Shown: positions 1 through 9,049, counted from the stretch's first letter. The stretch is DNA of 27,351 nt from JBEKZD01 sp050013395 (GCA_050013395.1 JBEKFI010000028.1:1-27351); one strand, 5' to 3'. Program-made: numbers and translations. The notes: generated from the letters alone by a model not told the origin.

Positions 1-207
1 ACGTCAAACACGGCGATCTTCGACATCGAGATGCTGGTGGTTGCGACGCGCGAAGGCTGTCGCGTTGCCGAACTGCCAGTGCAATGGGTGCACGACCCCG
101 ACACGCGCATCCCGTACAACTTGCGGCGCGCGTTGCGCATCTGGGCAGAGCTGTTCCGAATCCGGCGGGCGCAGCGGGTAGGCTGGCCACTTCGTGCCAG
201 AAAATGA
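1..207 (+). CDS. GT2 family glycosyltransferase, C-terminal fragment
   Basis: The frame is open from the first base of the window to a TGA at 205-207, giving 68 residues of a protein whose start lies outside. It contains FDIEMLVVATREG followed by a conserved-looking ELPVQWVHDP stretch and a basic helical tail. This is the usual ending of dolichyl-phosphate glucose/mannose synthase-like GT2 enzymes, where the FD-x-E segment follows the acceptor-site loop. It most likely transfers a sugar from a nucleotide donor to a polyprenyl phosphate or glycan on the inner face of the membrane. No transmembrane segment is visible in the fragment. A 58-bp gap separates it from the methyltransferase on the same strand, so both may belong to one glycan operon. 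The missing N-terminus, with the DxD motif, prevents a finer assignment. Confidence 0.72.
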   Translation, partial: TSNTAIFDIEMLVVATREGCRVAELPVQWVHDPDTRIPYNLRRALRIWAELFRIRRAQRVGWPLRARK

Positions 208-265
208 ACTGGATTGGTGACAACAGATTGCGAGCATGATAATAATTTGAACCAATAAGGAACTC

Positions 266-1210
266 GTGAAGTCAAGAGAAGAGTGTGGATTTTGCGCGGG
301 CCGTGAATCGCGGGTTAAACACGACCTTGGTTCTCACAATATCGTGAAATGCCAAAGTTGTGGGTTGATGAGGCTATCGCCGATGCCAAGGCTCGAAGAC
401 ACCCAGCAGGTGTATTCCGACCTTTCCTATTTTCAGAACCCCGGGTTCTACGATGTGGCACGCGGCAATTTGTACGGCTACGTGGATTACATCGCTGAAC
501 GGATCAACAAGCTGCGGGCGTATCGACCCATTGCCGAATTCCTGCGCGACCGTCACGGTCGCACCAAACGCGAAAATCCAGAGACGTCGAGCAAGCCGCG
601 GCTTTTGGACGTTGGCTGTGGGCTGGGGTATTTCCTCGACGTGGCGCAAGACGTTGGATTTGAGGTGGTTGGTGTGGAGTTCAACCCCGGTGCGGTGCGG
701 GTAATGCGAGAAAAGTACGCCTTTTCGGTGTATGAAGGCGGTGTCGCGGCGGTACCGGCGACGGAAGCACCGTTCGACGTGATTACCATGTTTGACGTCA
801 TTGAGCACTTACGCGATCCGTTCCGTGACTTGCAGCGGATACATCAGATGCTCCAACCGGGCGGTGGGCTGGCGATTACAACGATGGACTCGGAGAGCTT
901 CACGTCGCGGCTGCTCGGCAAGCGGCTGGAGGATTTCCGTCGCATTCGGGAGCACTTGTATTTCTTCAGTCGCGAGTCGCTGACGAAGGTGTTGGAGAGC
1001 GTCGGCTTCCGGGTCTACGCCATCAAGTCGCACGGTCACACCTTCGAGCTGGCATTTTTGTTTGAGCGAATGCAGATCATCAACCGTCCGATTTTCAGTG
1101 CGGCCCGCGGGCTGGTGGAACGCCTCGGCCTTGGCCGGGTACGTATTTCGGTTAACCCGCACACTAAAATGATCGTGTATGCCCAGAAACCCCATGAAAC
1201 AAGCGGCTAA
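266..1210 (+). CDS. Zinc-ribbon class I SAM-dependent methyltransferase
   Basis: A 314-aa protein of the Methyltransf_23/11 type. The N-terminus has two CxxC pairs (Cys7/Cys10 and Cys29/Cys32) that look like a zinc ribbon, as in many sugar C- or O-methyltransferases of polysaccharide loci. Motif I, LLDVGCGLG, lies at residues 113-121 and the acidic end of the next strand reads GVEFNPG. A FDVITMFDVIEH segment forms motif II. The enzyme probably methylates a nucleotide sugar or glycan precursor in the cytoplasm; the substrate cannot be read from sequence. The start is GTG, with AAGGAA about 4 bases upstream. The 3' end overlaps the next gene by 17 to 32 bases, depending on its start, so the two are probably co-translated. 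The class is certain; the role in glycan modification is inferred from neighbours. Confidence 0.85.
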   Translation: MKSREECGFCAGRESRVKHDLGSHNIVKCQSCGLMRLSPMPRLEDTQQVYSDLSYFQNPGFYDVARGNLYGYVDYIAERINKLRAYRPIAEFLRDRHGRTKRENPETSSKPRLLDVGCGLGYFLDVAQDVGFEVVGVEFNPGAVRVMREKYAFSVYEGGVAAVPATEAPFDVITMFDVIEHLRDPFRDLQRIHQMLQPGGGLAITTMDSESFTSRLLGKRLEDFRRIREHLYFFSRESLTKVLESVGFRVYAIKSHGHTFELAFLFERMQIINRPIFSAARGLVERLGLGRVRISVNPHTKMIVYAQKPHETSG

Positions 1211-2861
1211 CAAACGTCCCGATTTTTTTCAGCGCCTTCTGCCGGACACGACCGGTCGTCGGTTGGTCCTGCTGGCGATCCTCATGGTGGCCGCGTATCT
1301 CCGCTTGTCGCACATGGGGGTCATGCTGTGGGGGGGAGATCCGTCCGATGCCACGATGCTGGCGGTGCGCATGGCTCAAGGAGCGGAATGGCCGCGCCAC
1401 GGCCTGATGTTCAGCGTCGGGGTGTGGCAAACGCCGTTAGTGATCTACCTGATTTCACCGTTCATGTTGGTCAGCCAGGACCCAACCTGGTTCCCGCGGT
1501 GCTGGGCGGTGATTTGCACGGGTGCAGTGTTTTTGTGTTTCTTGATCGGTAAGAAGTTCTTTTCCGAAAAGATTGGTCTAGTGGCGGCGGCGTTGTTTGC
1601 CGTGGCGCCCTGGCCGGTGATGTTTTCACGGCAGGCGTGGTGCCAAGGGATTGTCCACGGGATCGCGGTGGCGCTGCTTTGGTTTTGGTGCCAGTTTCTC
1701 ACCCAGAAAAAACCATGGCCGCTGTTCTGGGTGGTACTGCTGACGCTCTTCATGGCCCAAATCCACTTGGCCGCTGTCGCGTTGCTCGCGCTGATCGGGG
1801 TGGCCTGGCTGGTTTTGCGATTCCCGCTTTACTGGAAGCCGATCATCGCCGCCATTGCTGTCAACGTCCTGACGGTCGTGCCTTACATTGATTACCAGAT
1901 CGAGCATCACTGGGAGGATTTCAAGCGCACGGGTTCGGTGATGAAATCGTTCAACGAGTACCAGCCGTATTCGATCGAGGGCATCCATCCGCAGTTCGGC
2001 TTCCCTTTGCCAAGTCGCAAACATTTCGAGCACATTTTGAATCTGTCGTCAGGTCGGCAGTTCGAGGAAATCAACGGGTTGTCCACGCCGAAGTTCAACG
2101 CGCTGCCCGGCATGTCCCTCATCAACGGCTTGTCGTCTCTGGAGAGATTGGCGATCCTTTGTGCCTTGGTCGGCTTGGGCGTGTTCTTGGTGAGGAAGGC
2201 GAGGGCGTCCGTGCGTTTCCCGTTCTTCGAGGTGGACAGCGAGCCGGTGCTTGCACTGCTGTTCCTGTGGATGATCGTGTCCCTGCTGTTCTTCCACGTG
2301 ACGGGTATCAAGAGCTACGTGATCTATTTTACGTTTATCTTTCCAGTGCCGTTTCTGTTGTTGGCATGGTTCTTCGTCCGCTTGGAGGAGTTCGGTCTAA
2401 ACCATTTTAGACGGTTGCAGGGGCGCCCGTTCCGAATCGGCTTATGGGTCATTGTGGTATCGATGGTCGCCAGTCAGGCGGCTTTCGTCGAAAGATTATA
2501 CGGGTTCTGGGAAGAGGAGGGGGGCGCGCTTGGGACCCGCTGTGAGGCTTACAAGCATGAAGTGGCTGTGACTGACCATATTGTCGAGCACGCGCAGAGC
2601 AAGAACCCGCTAGTCAGCACGGATTGGCCTCCACAGACGCCTGTGCACCATGGCATCCAGTATTTGCTGTGGTGGAAACTGCGCGACCGGCCGTTGCCGG
2701 CCGTGCTACCGCCCGGGCAATCACAGACAGCTTTTGTCGTGGTCGATATGAGATTCAAGAAGGCAAGTGATGTGCCACGTCCTCTCGACACGCTGCCGTT
2801 TCGAGCATTTGGGCCGCTGCGGCTCTACGAAATACCCATGCCAGCGCAAGACAACAAGTGA
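1179..2861 (+). CDS. GT-C type membrane glycosyltransferase (ArnT/PMT-like)
   Basis: A 560-aa integral membrane protein with about ten or eleven hydrophobic segments between residues 28 and 440 and a soluble C-terminal domain of about 115 residues. After the first membrane helix comes a loop with Asp54 and Asp57 (GGDPSDATM), the place where GT-C enzymes of the PMT/ArnT/glycosyltransferase-39 superfamily carry their catalytic acidic residues. Such enzymes move a sugar from a polyprenyl-phosphate carrier to an acceptor on the periplasmic side. The first ATG at 1179 overlaps the previous gene by 32 bases. A second in-frame ATG at 1194 would also serve and gives a 17-base overlap; no ribosome binding site decides between them. 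The polyprenyl-phosphate GT2 enzymes in the same locus could supply its donor. Donor and acceptor are unknown. Confidence 0.78.
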   Translation: MPRNPMKQAANKRPDFFQRLLPDTTGRRLVLLAILMVAAYLRLSHMGVMLWGGDPSDATMLAVRMAQGAEWPRHGLMFSVGVWQTPLVIYLISPFMLVSQDPTWFPRCWAVICTGAVFLCFLIGKKFFSEKIGLVAAALFAVAPWPVMFSRQAWCQGIVHGIAVALLWFWCQFLTQKKPWPLFWVVLLTLFMAQIHLAAVALLALIGVAWLVLRFPLYWKPIIAAIAVNVLTVVPYIDYQIEHHWEDFKRTGSVMKSFNEYQPYSIEGIHPQFGFPLPSRKHFEHILNLSSGRQFEEINGLSTPKFNALPGMSLINGLSSLERLAILCALVGLGVFLVRKARASVRFPFFEVDSEPVLALLFLWMIVSLLFFHVTGIKSYVIYFTFIFPVPFLLLAWFFVRLEEFGLNHFRRLQGRPFRIGLWVIVVSMVASQAAFVERLYGFWEEEGGALGTRCEAYKHEVAVTDHIVEHAQSKNPLVSTDWPPQTPVHHGIQYLLWWKLRDRPLPAVLPPGQSQTAFVVVDMRFKKASDVPRPLDTLPFRAFGPLRLYEIPMPAQDNK

Positions 2862-2931
2862 TTGAAGAATATGTTCTACTGTGTGCTTGGATGAAACGAG
2901 GCTATCAGATCTATCGTACTAGGGTACAGAT

Positions 2932-4575
2932 GTGAAACGAGATATGGTTGACAACGGAGCGGTGGAAGAGATCGCCAGCAATGCACGTCCGAATCCGCCA
3001 AGCCGCCTTGGAACAAAGCGGTGGTTCTTTGTGTCGGCTGTCCTTGTTGCCCTCGCGCTAGTGATTGCCTGGCAGCGCTGGCACACCTACGCGCAGGCAG
3101 TGCCCAACGATACCGGATACTACGCGGTGATTGCGCACGAGACGTTGCAGGGTCGTGAACTGTACGCTGATCTCTACGATCCCGAGCCGCCGGGAACCGC
3201 TGCTACCTATGCACTAGCGGAACTGGCCGCCGGTTACGGGCATTCCTCCTTGTATCTCATGGAAGTGGCTGCAGGAGTCCTGACGCTGCTCGGTGTTTTT
3301 GCAGCGGCCTATTTCGCCGGCGGCGGTATTGCCGGGGGACTTTGGGCGGCTCTCTTTTGGGCGGTGATTTCTGGGGACGCCGCCTTGTACGGGAACCAAC
3401 CGACCAGGGAAGCTTTTATGAATGTTTGTTTGGTGTGGGCCTTTGCCTTCCTTGCGAAAGAAGATTTGCGCCGGAGGTTTAGCCTCGGTTTGGTAGCGGT
3501 GGGCATTCTCTGGGCAGCGGCGTCGCTCTACAAGCTTCTGGCCGTGGTTAGTGCGGCGGCCCTCGCCATCGCTTATGTTGTCAGTGCCTCAGCAACGCGC
3601 GAGGTTCGAAAACGCGCGGTCACTCACATGATCGGGCTCGCGGTGATCGGGGCGTTGGGTTGGGGGATGACTTCTCTGTACTTCGTTGTCACCCGCCGTT
3701 TTGACGCGTTCTGGGAATCGGTGTTTCAGGTCGCCGGCCAGCACGGTGGCAAGATGCTGGGTGAACTGCTCCACGACCCCGGGGGTCACAACCTCATGGA
3801 TTTCCTTCTTCCGGATTTCCTGTACTTTGCGGTTCCGCTTTTCTGCGTTTCACTCGTCGGCGTTTCCTACGGGCGGCTCACGGGGTTTCGCCGGCAGGCT
3901 GCGTTGGTGCTCGCATCTCATGTCGGCATCCTCGTCGTGGTGGCGCTACACGGCTCGAGTTGGGCGCCCTACCACTGGCTCTTGTGGCTTCCCGTGGTGT
4001 GCGTCGGTGCGGGTTGGGGTCTGGGGATTTTCCTCCGGTCAACGACCGGGAATCTGAAGCTACCTCTCTATGTCGCCGGGATCACTGTCGCACTCTTTTT
4101 ACTGCGGTACGAAGGGGCATTTTACCTGCGGCCCCCTGACGACTGGTCGCGGATTCAAATGGGCGGGTATGGCAACGTGATGATCGAGGCGCGTAACCTG
4201 GCGAGAGAGATTGATTCCCTGCTGAAACCGGATGAGACCTTCTGCCAGCTCGCCAATGAGCCTGAGCTGTACTATTACTCGCGCCGTCGGCCGCCGACAG
4301 GATTCCTGACGATCTATCCGGTGCTGCAGGAACACTTCGCAACCCATGCGAGTTTTGTTAAACGGCTTATTGCTGACATCGCCAGAGAAAAACCTGAGTT
4401 GATTGTGATCACCGTGTGGGATGTTCAAAGCGGCGGAATTGCCAGGGAGCCGTTTGTTTCCGTGCTGAAGAACTATAGGCTTTTGCCCGGCAAGCCTCAG
4501 CGGGGAGTCTTCGTCCTTTTGTGCTTGAAGGGTGGCAGACTCGAGAACACTGCCTTGCCTTTGAACTTCCAATGA
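2932..4575 (+). CDS. GT-C type membrane glycosyltransferase
   Basis: A 547-aa protein with a short cytoplasmic N-terminus, a first membrane helix at about residues 31-47, and about ten hydrophobic segments in total, followed by a soluble C-terminal domain from about residue 400. The first external loop carries PNDTGYYAVIA (Asp60) and then YDPEPPGT at residues 82-89. That pair of signatures is typical of the PMT_2 / glycosyltransferase-39-like branch of GT-C enzymes, where the Asp is catalytic and the DxxPPG loop follows. The GTG start is preceded by AGGG about 7 bases upstream; an ATG four codons later is the alternative. A 70-bp spacer follows the previous GT-C gene. It probably transfers a lipid-linked sugar outside the cytoplasmic membrane to an envelope glycan or protein; the specificity is not readable. 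Confidence 0.77.
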   Translation: MKRDMVDNGAVEEIASNARPNPPSRLGTKRWFFVSAVLVALALVIAWQRWHTYAQAVPNDTGYYAVIAHETLQGRELYADLYDPEPPGTAATYALAELAAGYGHSSLYLMEVAAGVLTLLGVFAAAYFAGGGIAGGLWAALFWAVISGDAALYGNQPTREAFMNVCLVWAFAFLAKEDLRRRFSLGLVAVGILWAAASLYKLLAVVSAAALAIAYVVSASATREVRKRAVTHMIGLAVIGALGWGMTSLYFVVTRRFDAFWESVFQVAGQHGGKMLGELLHDPGGHNLMDFLLPDFLYFAVPLFCVSLVGVSYGRLTGFRRQAALVLASHVGILVVVALHGSSWAPYHWLLWLPVVCVGAGWGLGIFLRSTTGNLKLPLYVAGITVALFLLRYEGAFYLRPPDDWSRIQMGGYGNVMIEARNLAREIDSLLKPDETFCQLANEPELYYYSRRRPPTGFLTIYPVLQEHFATHASFVKRLIADIAREKPELIVITVWDVQSGGIAREPFVSVLKNYRLLPGKPQRGVFVLLCLKGGRLENTALPLNFQ

Positions 4576-4612
4576 TCAGAGCACTCGTTCTGAGAATATA
4601 GGGGAACACGGC

Positions 4613-5440
4613 ATGGACGTGTCAAAGATCGCGACAAATCTCCAGAAAGGATTGGATGGGATCTGGGTCTCCAGAAATCCGGAACAAGTGTCTTATCCTG
4701 AATGGGGGAACGCGTGGGCGTTTGAGATCGAAAATGAGTCCTATTGGTTTCAGCATAGAAATCACTGCATTACCACGGTTATGAATAATTTTCCTCCTCC
4801 GGGAGCGCTATTCGACATTGGTGGCGGAAACGGCTTTGTGGCGTCAGCGCTTCAGACTACTGGGAGAGATGTCGTGGTGCTCGAGCCGGGAGAGATTGGG
4901 GCAAGAAACGCCAAGGACAGAGGTATATCTTCGGTGATACGTTCCACTTTCGAAGCCGCCGGTTTTGTGAACAACTCCATTCCCGCAGTTGGGCTGTTTG
5001 ATGTGGTCGAACATATCGAGGACGATACGGGCTTTCTTGAGGCGTTGAGGAGCGCTATGGTTGTAGGGGGGAGGCTTTATCTCACTGTTCCTGCCTACGA
5101 TTTCCTGTGGTCCGCTGCAGATGACCTAGCTCATCATTATCGGCGATATGCAATATCACAGCTTGACAGAAAACTGAGAAGGACCGGCTTCGCGGTTGAG
5201 TTCGCAACCTATATTTTTGCCGCATTAATTATTCCGATATTCGTCTTCCGAGCCCTCCCGAGGAAACTCGGAGTGACGATATCGGTCTTTTTGGAGAAAG
5301 AGAAACAGATACACAGGATGCCCGCAGGGGTGATGGGTAATCTCCTGCGTCACTCATTTGATGCAGAACTGGCTCTTCTTCGGCGGAAACGGACGATTCC
5401 TTTCGGTGGAAGTTGTCTTGTGGTTGCCAGGAAACGGTAG
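4613..5440 (+). CDS. Class I SAM-dependent methyltransferase
   Basis: A 275-aa cytoplasmic protein. Motif I is LFDIGGGNGF at residues 67-76, followed by a VVVLEPG strand, and FDVVEHIEDD near residues 129-138 marks motif II. The later segment with WSAADD and HHYRRY is seen in a family of methyltransferases common in polysaccharide clusters, often placed next to GT-C and GT2 genes. A hydrophobic stretch at about residues 200-215 may touch the membrane. AGGGG lies 8 bases before the ATG, a clear ribosome binding site. The gene is 37 bp behind the GT-C gene and is the last plus-strand gene before a convergent junction. It has no zinc-ribbon N-terminus, unlike the methyltransferases at 266 and 6148. 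The substrate is unknown; a glycan or lipid-linked saccharide is likely. Confidence 0.82.
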   Translation: MDVSKIATNLQKGLDGIWVSRNPEQVSYPEWGNAWAFEIENESYWFQHRNHCITTVMNNFPPPGALFDIGGGNGFVASALQTTGRDVVVLEPGEIGARNAKDRGISSVIRSTFEAAGFVNNSIPAVGLFDVVEHIEDDTGFLEALRSAMVVGGRLYLTVPAYDFLWSAADDLAHHYRRYAISQLDRKLRRTGFAVEFATYIFAALIIPIFVFRALPRKLGVTISVFLEKEKQIHRMPAGVMGNLLRHSFDAELALLRRKRTIPFGGSCLVVARKR

Positions 5441-5466
5441 ATCTTGGCAAGGAATGAACGTTGCCT

Positions 5467-5491
5467 GCTGATGTTCTCGCGATCCATCAGC
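5467..5491. terminator. Candidate hairpin between convergent genes
   Basis: A perfect 7-bp inverted repeat, GCTGATG and CATCAGC, with an 11-base loop sits in the 54-bp space between two convergent stop codons (5440 and 5495). Position and symmetry suit a bidirectional transcription stop, but there is no T-tract on either side, so an intrinsic terminator is not proven. Confidence 0.3.
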
Positions 5492-5494
5492 CTC

Positions 5495-6100
5495 TCACCG
5501 CTTCAGAGTGACAAACACCATTGCCTCAACGCCGGTCGCCGCATAGGTGATGCGTTGGGTCGTACACGAATTGGTCGGCACCAAGGCGCGGAATTGCTGT
5601 TCATCCCTGACATGGTTGCCGCGATCCATTCGACGAAGCAGCCAGGCTACCGGCCTGGTGATCGGTCTTCGGGGCATCACGCCGTCGATGATTACTGTGT
5701 AGCCGCCGACCCGGCACACACGCAGCATCTCCCTGATTGTTCGCTGGGCCACCTCATCAGACAAATGGTGGAGTACGAAAACGGTCCAGACGGAGTCAAA
5801 CGTACCGTCAGCAAACGGCAAGCTGGCAGCTGACCCTCTGACAGAGAGTTCGCCCGTGCGGGCGAATTCCCGCGTATACGACGCGGACAGATCAAGGCCG
5901 ATCGGATGCAGGCCAACCCGCCAAAGCCAGGAAGAAGGTCCGCACCCGACATCCAAAAGGCGGCGCGGGGTCGGGTGTTGATGGAGAATTTTTTCGATTT
6001 TGTTCTTGATCACGGTTATATGACCGGGGGCGCCGACGCTTTGGGAGAGGCGAAAGACCCACGGTGTGTCCAAGAGACGGTAAAGGGGGTTCTCACTCAC
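5495..6100 (-). CDS. Class I SAM-dependent methyltransferase
   Basis: A 201-aa Methyltransf_11-type protein. Motif I is LLDVGCGP at residues 48-55, the SAM-ribose acidic residue is Asp70 in PIGLDLS, and the LPFADGTFDSVW stretch at about residues 94-105 is the typical motif preceding the HHL-containing strand. The start is GTG at 6100. AAAGGA is placed 8 bases upstream, which is a good ribosome binding site and fixes the start. It is the last gene of the minus-strand glycan operon, 47 bp after the zinc-ribbon methyltransferase. At about 200 residues it is near the minimum size for the fold and has no added substrate domain. Methylation of a sugar, lipid carrier or quinone-like substrate cannot be separated on sequence alone; the context favours a glycan. 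Confidence 0.82.
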   Translation of the reverse strand: MSENPLYRLLDTPWVFRLSQSVGAPGHITVIKNKIEKILHQHPTPRRLLDVGCGPSSWLWRVGLHPIGLDLSASYTREFARTGELSVRGSAASLPFADGTFDSVWTVFVLHHLSDEVAQRTIREMLRVCRVGGYTVIIDGVMPRRPITRPVAWLLRRMDRGNHVRDEQQFRALVPTNSCTTQRITYAATGVEAMVFVTLKR

Positions 6101-6147
6101 AGGTTCATTCCTTTCAATTCCTGAACGGGAAGCCTCCGGCAGTGCGA

Positions 6148-7011
6148 TTAGGTCTTGGGCCGGGCATACAGGAGGAGCCGGAACAGGCGACCAAACGGTC
6201 GGCCAACGAGTTCAATCGCGCTGACCACCGCCGCGCTCACCAGGGAGATTGGCTGACCGGGCCGGGATGGGTCGTAGGGAAACAGCTTCATTTGTCGGAC
6301 GGTGAAGCCCTCTTGCTGCACCGCGACGGGCAGCGTGCGGTCGTCAAAAAAACTGACGTGATTGCTGCCGAAGATTTCGTTGACGGCGAAGTCAAGGCCC
6401 ACCGCATGCAGCGCGTGAGCGGCCAGGACGACCGCGGCCCGGTGGTTTTGCGTGTAGATCACCAGTTCGCCACCGGGCTTCAACAGGCGGCGGGCGGCGG
6501 CCAACAGCGTCCGCGGCCGGGGCTCGTGCTCGATGAGGTCGAGCATGGTGACCACGTCAAACGGCGACGCCGGTTGGAATTGCTCGGCCGTCTGGCAATC
6601 GACCCGCAGTCCCCGCGCCCGGGCCTTGCGCACGAGCGGTTCGCACAGGTCAATCCCTTGGGCATCAAACCCGAGTTTGTCCGCTTCTTCAAGCAACCCA
6701 CCTAAGCCGGTGCCCATATCCAGCAGTCGCGGCCTGCCGGCGCGGGGTGCGAGGTCGATGCCTCGGAGCACGCGGCGAAACACCGCCCGCGCCGCCTCGC
6801 TAAGCATGTAGTTTTCGATCCCCTCCCTGACAACGTAGTCCTCCGAATATGCCTCGGCCAAGCTTTCGTTGGCGGTGAGGATTTTGAAGCACATCCGGCA
6901 ACGCCGGCAGCGAACGACCAGGCCAGGGACACTGTGACGGCTGCGCAGGGCGCGCAAGTCGTAAACCACCTTGTGGTCGGTTGACTGACACAATGGACAC
7001 GACGGACTCAT
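6148..7011 (-). CDS. Zinc-ribbon class I SAM-dependent methyltransferase
   Basis: A 287-aa protein with an N-terminal zinc-ribbon-like region (Cys5/Cys8 and Cys35/Cys38) and a class I methyltransferase core. Motif I is LLDMGTGLG at residues 96-104, followed by GIDLCEP and then FDVVTMLDLIEH at about 151-162. The architecture matches the methyltransferase at 266-1210, and the two are probably distant paralogues that modify different sugars of the same glycan. The ATG overlaps the stop of the aminotransferase gene by 4 bases (ATGA), a strong sign of translational coupling. The coupling suggests that the substrate could be the amino sugar made by the upstream enzymes, though this is inference. 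The C-terminal 30 residues are hydrophobic and basic, perhaps membrane-peripheral. Confidence 0.83.
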   Translation of the reverse strand: MSPSCPLCQSTDHKVVYDLRALRSRHSVPGLVVRCRRCRMCFKILTANESLAEAYSEDYVVREGIENYMLSEAARAVFRRVLRGIDLAPRAGRPRLLDMGTGLGGLLEEADKLGFDAQGIDLCEPLVRKARARGLRVDCQTAEQFQPASPFDVVTMLDLIEHEPRPRTLLAAARRLLKPGGELVIYTQNHRAAVVLAAHALHAVGLDFAVNEIFGSNHVSFFDDRTLPVAVQQEGFTVRQMKLFPYDPSRPGQPISLVSAAVVSAIELVGRPFGRLFRLLLYARPKT

Positions 7012-8138
7012 GCGAGTCCGGCCAGTTCACGGACGCAACCGATAACGTAGTCGGCTTCCTCGTCAGTGAGCTTCGGATACAACGGCAGCGTCACGGTGCG
7101 GCGGCAGATGCGCTCCGCATGGGGGAAATCGCCTTCCTTGAAGCCGAAGGTGCGGCGGTAATAGCTCATCAAGTGGACGGCATTGAAGTGGACTGCGACG
7201 CCGATTTCTTTCTGCTGAAGTCCTAAGATGAAATCGTCCCGTTTGTCCTCCGGTGCCAGGAAGGTGAACAAATGGCGGGCGTGCTTGGTGTTGGGCGGGG
7301 TCCGGATCAGATCGATATCGGGCAACCCGCTAAGGCCCTGCTCGTAGCGGCGGGCAATCTGGTCCTTGCGCTGGCGGTGTTCCTCCAGTCGGGGCAACTG
7401 CGGCAGCAACATGGCGGCTTGGATGTCAGTCATGTTGCACTTGTAGCCGATGTCTTCCATGTCGTAGTGCCGGTACTTGCCGGCGTAACGTTCTTCTGAG
7501 CCCCGTGTCATTCCGTGGAAACGCAATCTGGCCACCGCTACAGCAAGGTTGGCGTCATTAGTTGCCATCGCGCCGCCATCGCCGCAAGCCAGGTTCTTGG
7601 TGGCGTAAAAGCTGAAACAAGCCGCCTTGCTCATGGCACCGGGGCGAACTCCGTCGCGTTCGCCCTCAATACAATGGGCAGCGTCCTCGATGACGGGGAT
7701 GCCCTTTTGGTTGGCGACGGTGCTCAACGCCTTCATGTCGCACATTGCGCCGTAAATATGGATCGGGATTATTGCCTTGGTGCGGGCCGTGATTGCTTGT
7801 TGCAGTTGATTCGGATCCATCAAGCCCGTTTCCGGCTCCACGTCCACGAACACCGGCTTGGCGCCGACATGGCAGACGATGTTGGCGGTCGAGAGAAAAG
7901 TCAGGGGTGTTGTGATTACCTCGTCGCCCGGACCAATCTTTAGGGCGCGCAAACAGAGAAACGCCCCCATGGTCCAACTGGTAACGCCTACCGCATACTT
8001 GCAGTCCAAGTAGGCAGCAAACTGTTCTTCGAACTGGCGCGTCACTGGCCCTGCCGTATGCGTGGGGGAGCGCAGCACCGAGACAACCGAGGCGATCTCC
8101 GCCTCGCCGATGTTGTGTTTGTAAAAGGCAATTTTCAT
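7008..8138 (-). CDS. DegT/DnrJ/EryC1/StrS (ArnB-like) sugar aminotransferase
   Basis: A 376-aa PLP-dependent enzyme covering the full family length. The PLP lysine is Lys181 in FYATKNLACGDGG, and the ring-binding Asp is Asp152 in VIEDAAH. Other family signatures are GPGDEVITTPLTF, AIIPIHIYG, and GYKCNMTDIQAA near the middle. The order and wording of these motifs follow ArnB more closely than WecE. Family members convert a 4-keto (or 3-keto) nucleotide sugar into the amino sugar, using glutamate as amino donor. Start and stop both overlap neighbours by 4 bases (ATGA): the acetyltransferase upstream and the methyltransferase downstream. The nucleotide sugar 4,6-dehydratase that would make the keto substrate is not obvious here, unless the SDR at 9959 has that role. 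Confidence 0.92.
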   Translation of the reverse strand: MKIAFYKHNIGEAEIASVVSVLRSPTHTAGPVTRQFEEQFAAYLDCKYAVGVTSWTMGAFLCLRALKIGPGDEVITTPLTFLSTANIVCHVGAKPVFVDVEPETGLMDPNQLQQAITARTKAIIPIHIYGAMCDMKALSTVANQKGIPVIEDAAHCIEGERDGVRPGAMSKAACFSFYATKNLACGDGGAMATNDANLAVAVARLRFHGMTRGSEERYAGKYRHYDMEDIGYKCNMTDIQAAMLLPQLPRLEEHRQRKDQIARRYEQGLSGLPDIDLIRTPPNTKHARHLFTFLAPEDKRDDFILGLQQKEIGVAVHFNAVHLMSYYRRTFGFKEGDFPHAERICRRTVTLPLYPKLTDEEADYVIGCVRELAGLA

Positions 8139-9049
8139 AGATTGAACTTTCGAAGATACCAGAATTGCGTTTGCGGGCGAAACCCAAATGACTCGTACAA
8201 CCGTGTGGCAGTGGAGTTTTCCGCTTCTGTTCGCACCCAGGCCTGCTTGGCACCTCCTTCCTGCAGCGTCAGCAAACCGGCGCCAAGCAACGCTTTACCG
8301 ACGCCCCGTCCGCGGTATGCCTCGGCAATCCCAATCAGCACCGTCAAGCCGACCCTGCCTCGTGGTGTCTGGAGCCATTTCAGGGCGTGAAAGCCGGCAA
8401 TCCTGTCGGCATCAACCGCCACCAACGTCTGGTCGGCAACCTTTCCCAAGACGGAATTCCTGGCCCATTCTTGGTGGGCTTGGTCGGCAAAGCGGGGGGC
8501 AATTCTTGGGTCAGCGTGGAATCTGTCCTTCGAGAACATCCGGCGCGCAATTTCCGCGACCGCATCTGCATCCCGTTTTCTAGCTTGCCGAATCTCAATC
8601 TTCGTTGGCGGTGGCGACAAGCGTCGTTGCGTCAGCGGCCTGTCCAGGTTGATCATTTCCAGGATAGGCTCAAAACCGGCGCAGCACAGTGCCCCGATGG
8701 CTACGGCATGTTCGGAGGCAACGCGCGTCCAAATGATTCCGCGTTGATGAATGGCGCACGTGACGAACTGGATCCCCGTGGTGTCTTGAGGGGCCAAGCC
8801 CAAATGCAATTGCCAGCAGGGACAGTGGAAAATCGTTTCTTCCCATGCAAGGTTTTGGAACATCGCGATCAGTGCTTTGCCTTGAACGAACGGCTGATGA
8901 TGTTGGACGGCCACGCACCCTGCTTCAAAGCGGGTGCGCGCGTCAGGGCGTTGGCCGCCGAGCATCCGAGCCAGACGACTGCGAAATCCAGCTTGGGCGG
9001 CTGCAGTGAGTGCTAGTTTGGGCGCGTCGGCGGACTGGGAGGATTTCAT
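8135..9049 (-). CDS. WecD-like GNAT N-acetyltransferase for an amino sugar
   Basis: A 304-aa protein with two parts. The N-terminal half (about residues 60-140) contains LAWEETIFHCPCW and a later TRV...GFEPI stretch that resemble the N-terminal domain of WecD, the dTDP-fucosamine acetyltransferase. The C-terminal half (about 150-304) is a GNAT domain; the acetyl-CoA pyrophosphate loop is RGRGVGKA at 246-253, and the ending YESFGFRP is typical. It probably N-acetylates the amino sugar made by the neighbouring aminotransferase, as WecD does after WecE. About 60 residues at the extreme N-terminus have no recognised counterpart. They could be a lineage-specific extension or a sign that the true start lies further in. 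Its start and stop overlap neighbours by 4 bases, so it is coupled to the GT2 and aminotransferase genes. Confidence 0.8.
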   Translation of the reverse strand: MKSSQSADAPKLALTAAAQAGFRSRLARMLGGQRPDARTRFEAGCVAVQHHQPFVQGKALIAMFQNLAWEETIFHCPCWQLHLGLAPQDTTGIQFVTCAIHQRGIIWTRVASEHAVAIGALCCAGFEPILEMINLDRPLTQRRLSPPPTKIEIRQARKRDADAVAEIARRMFSKDRFHADPRIAPRFADQAHQEWARNSVLGKVADQTLVAVDADRIAGFHALKWLQTPRGRVGLTVLIGIAEAYRGRGVGKALLGAGLLTLQEGGAKQAWVRTEAENSTATRLYESFGFRPQTQFWYLRKFNL

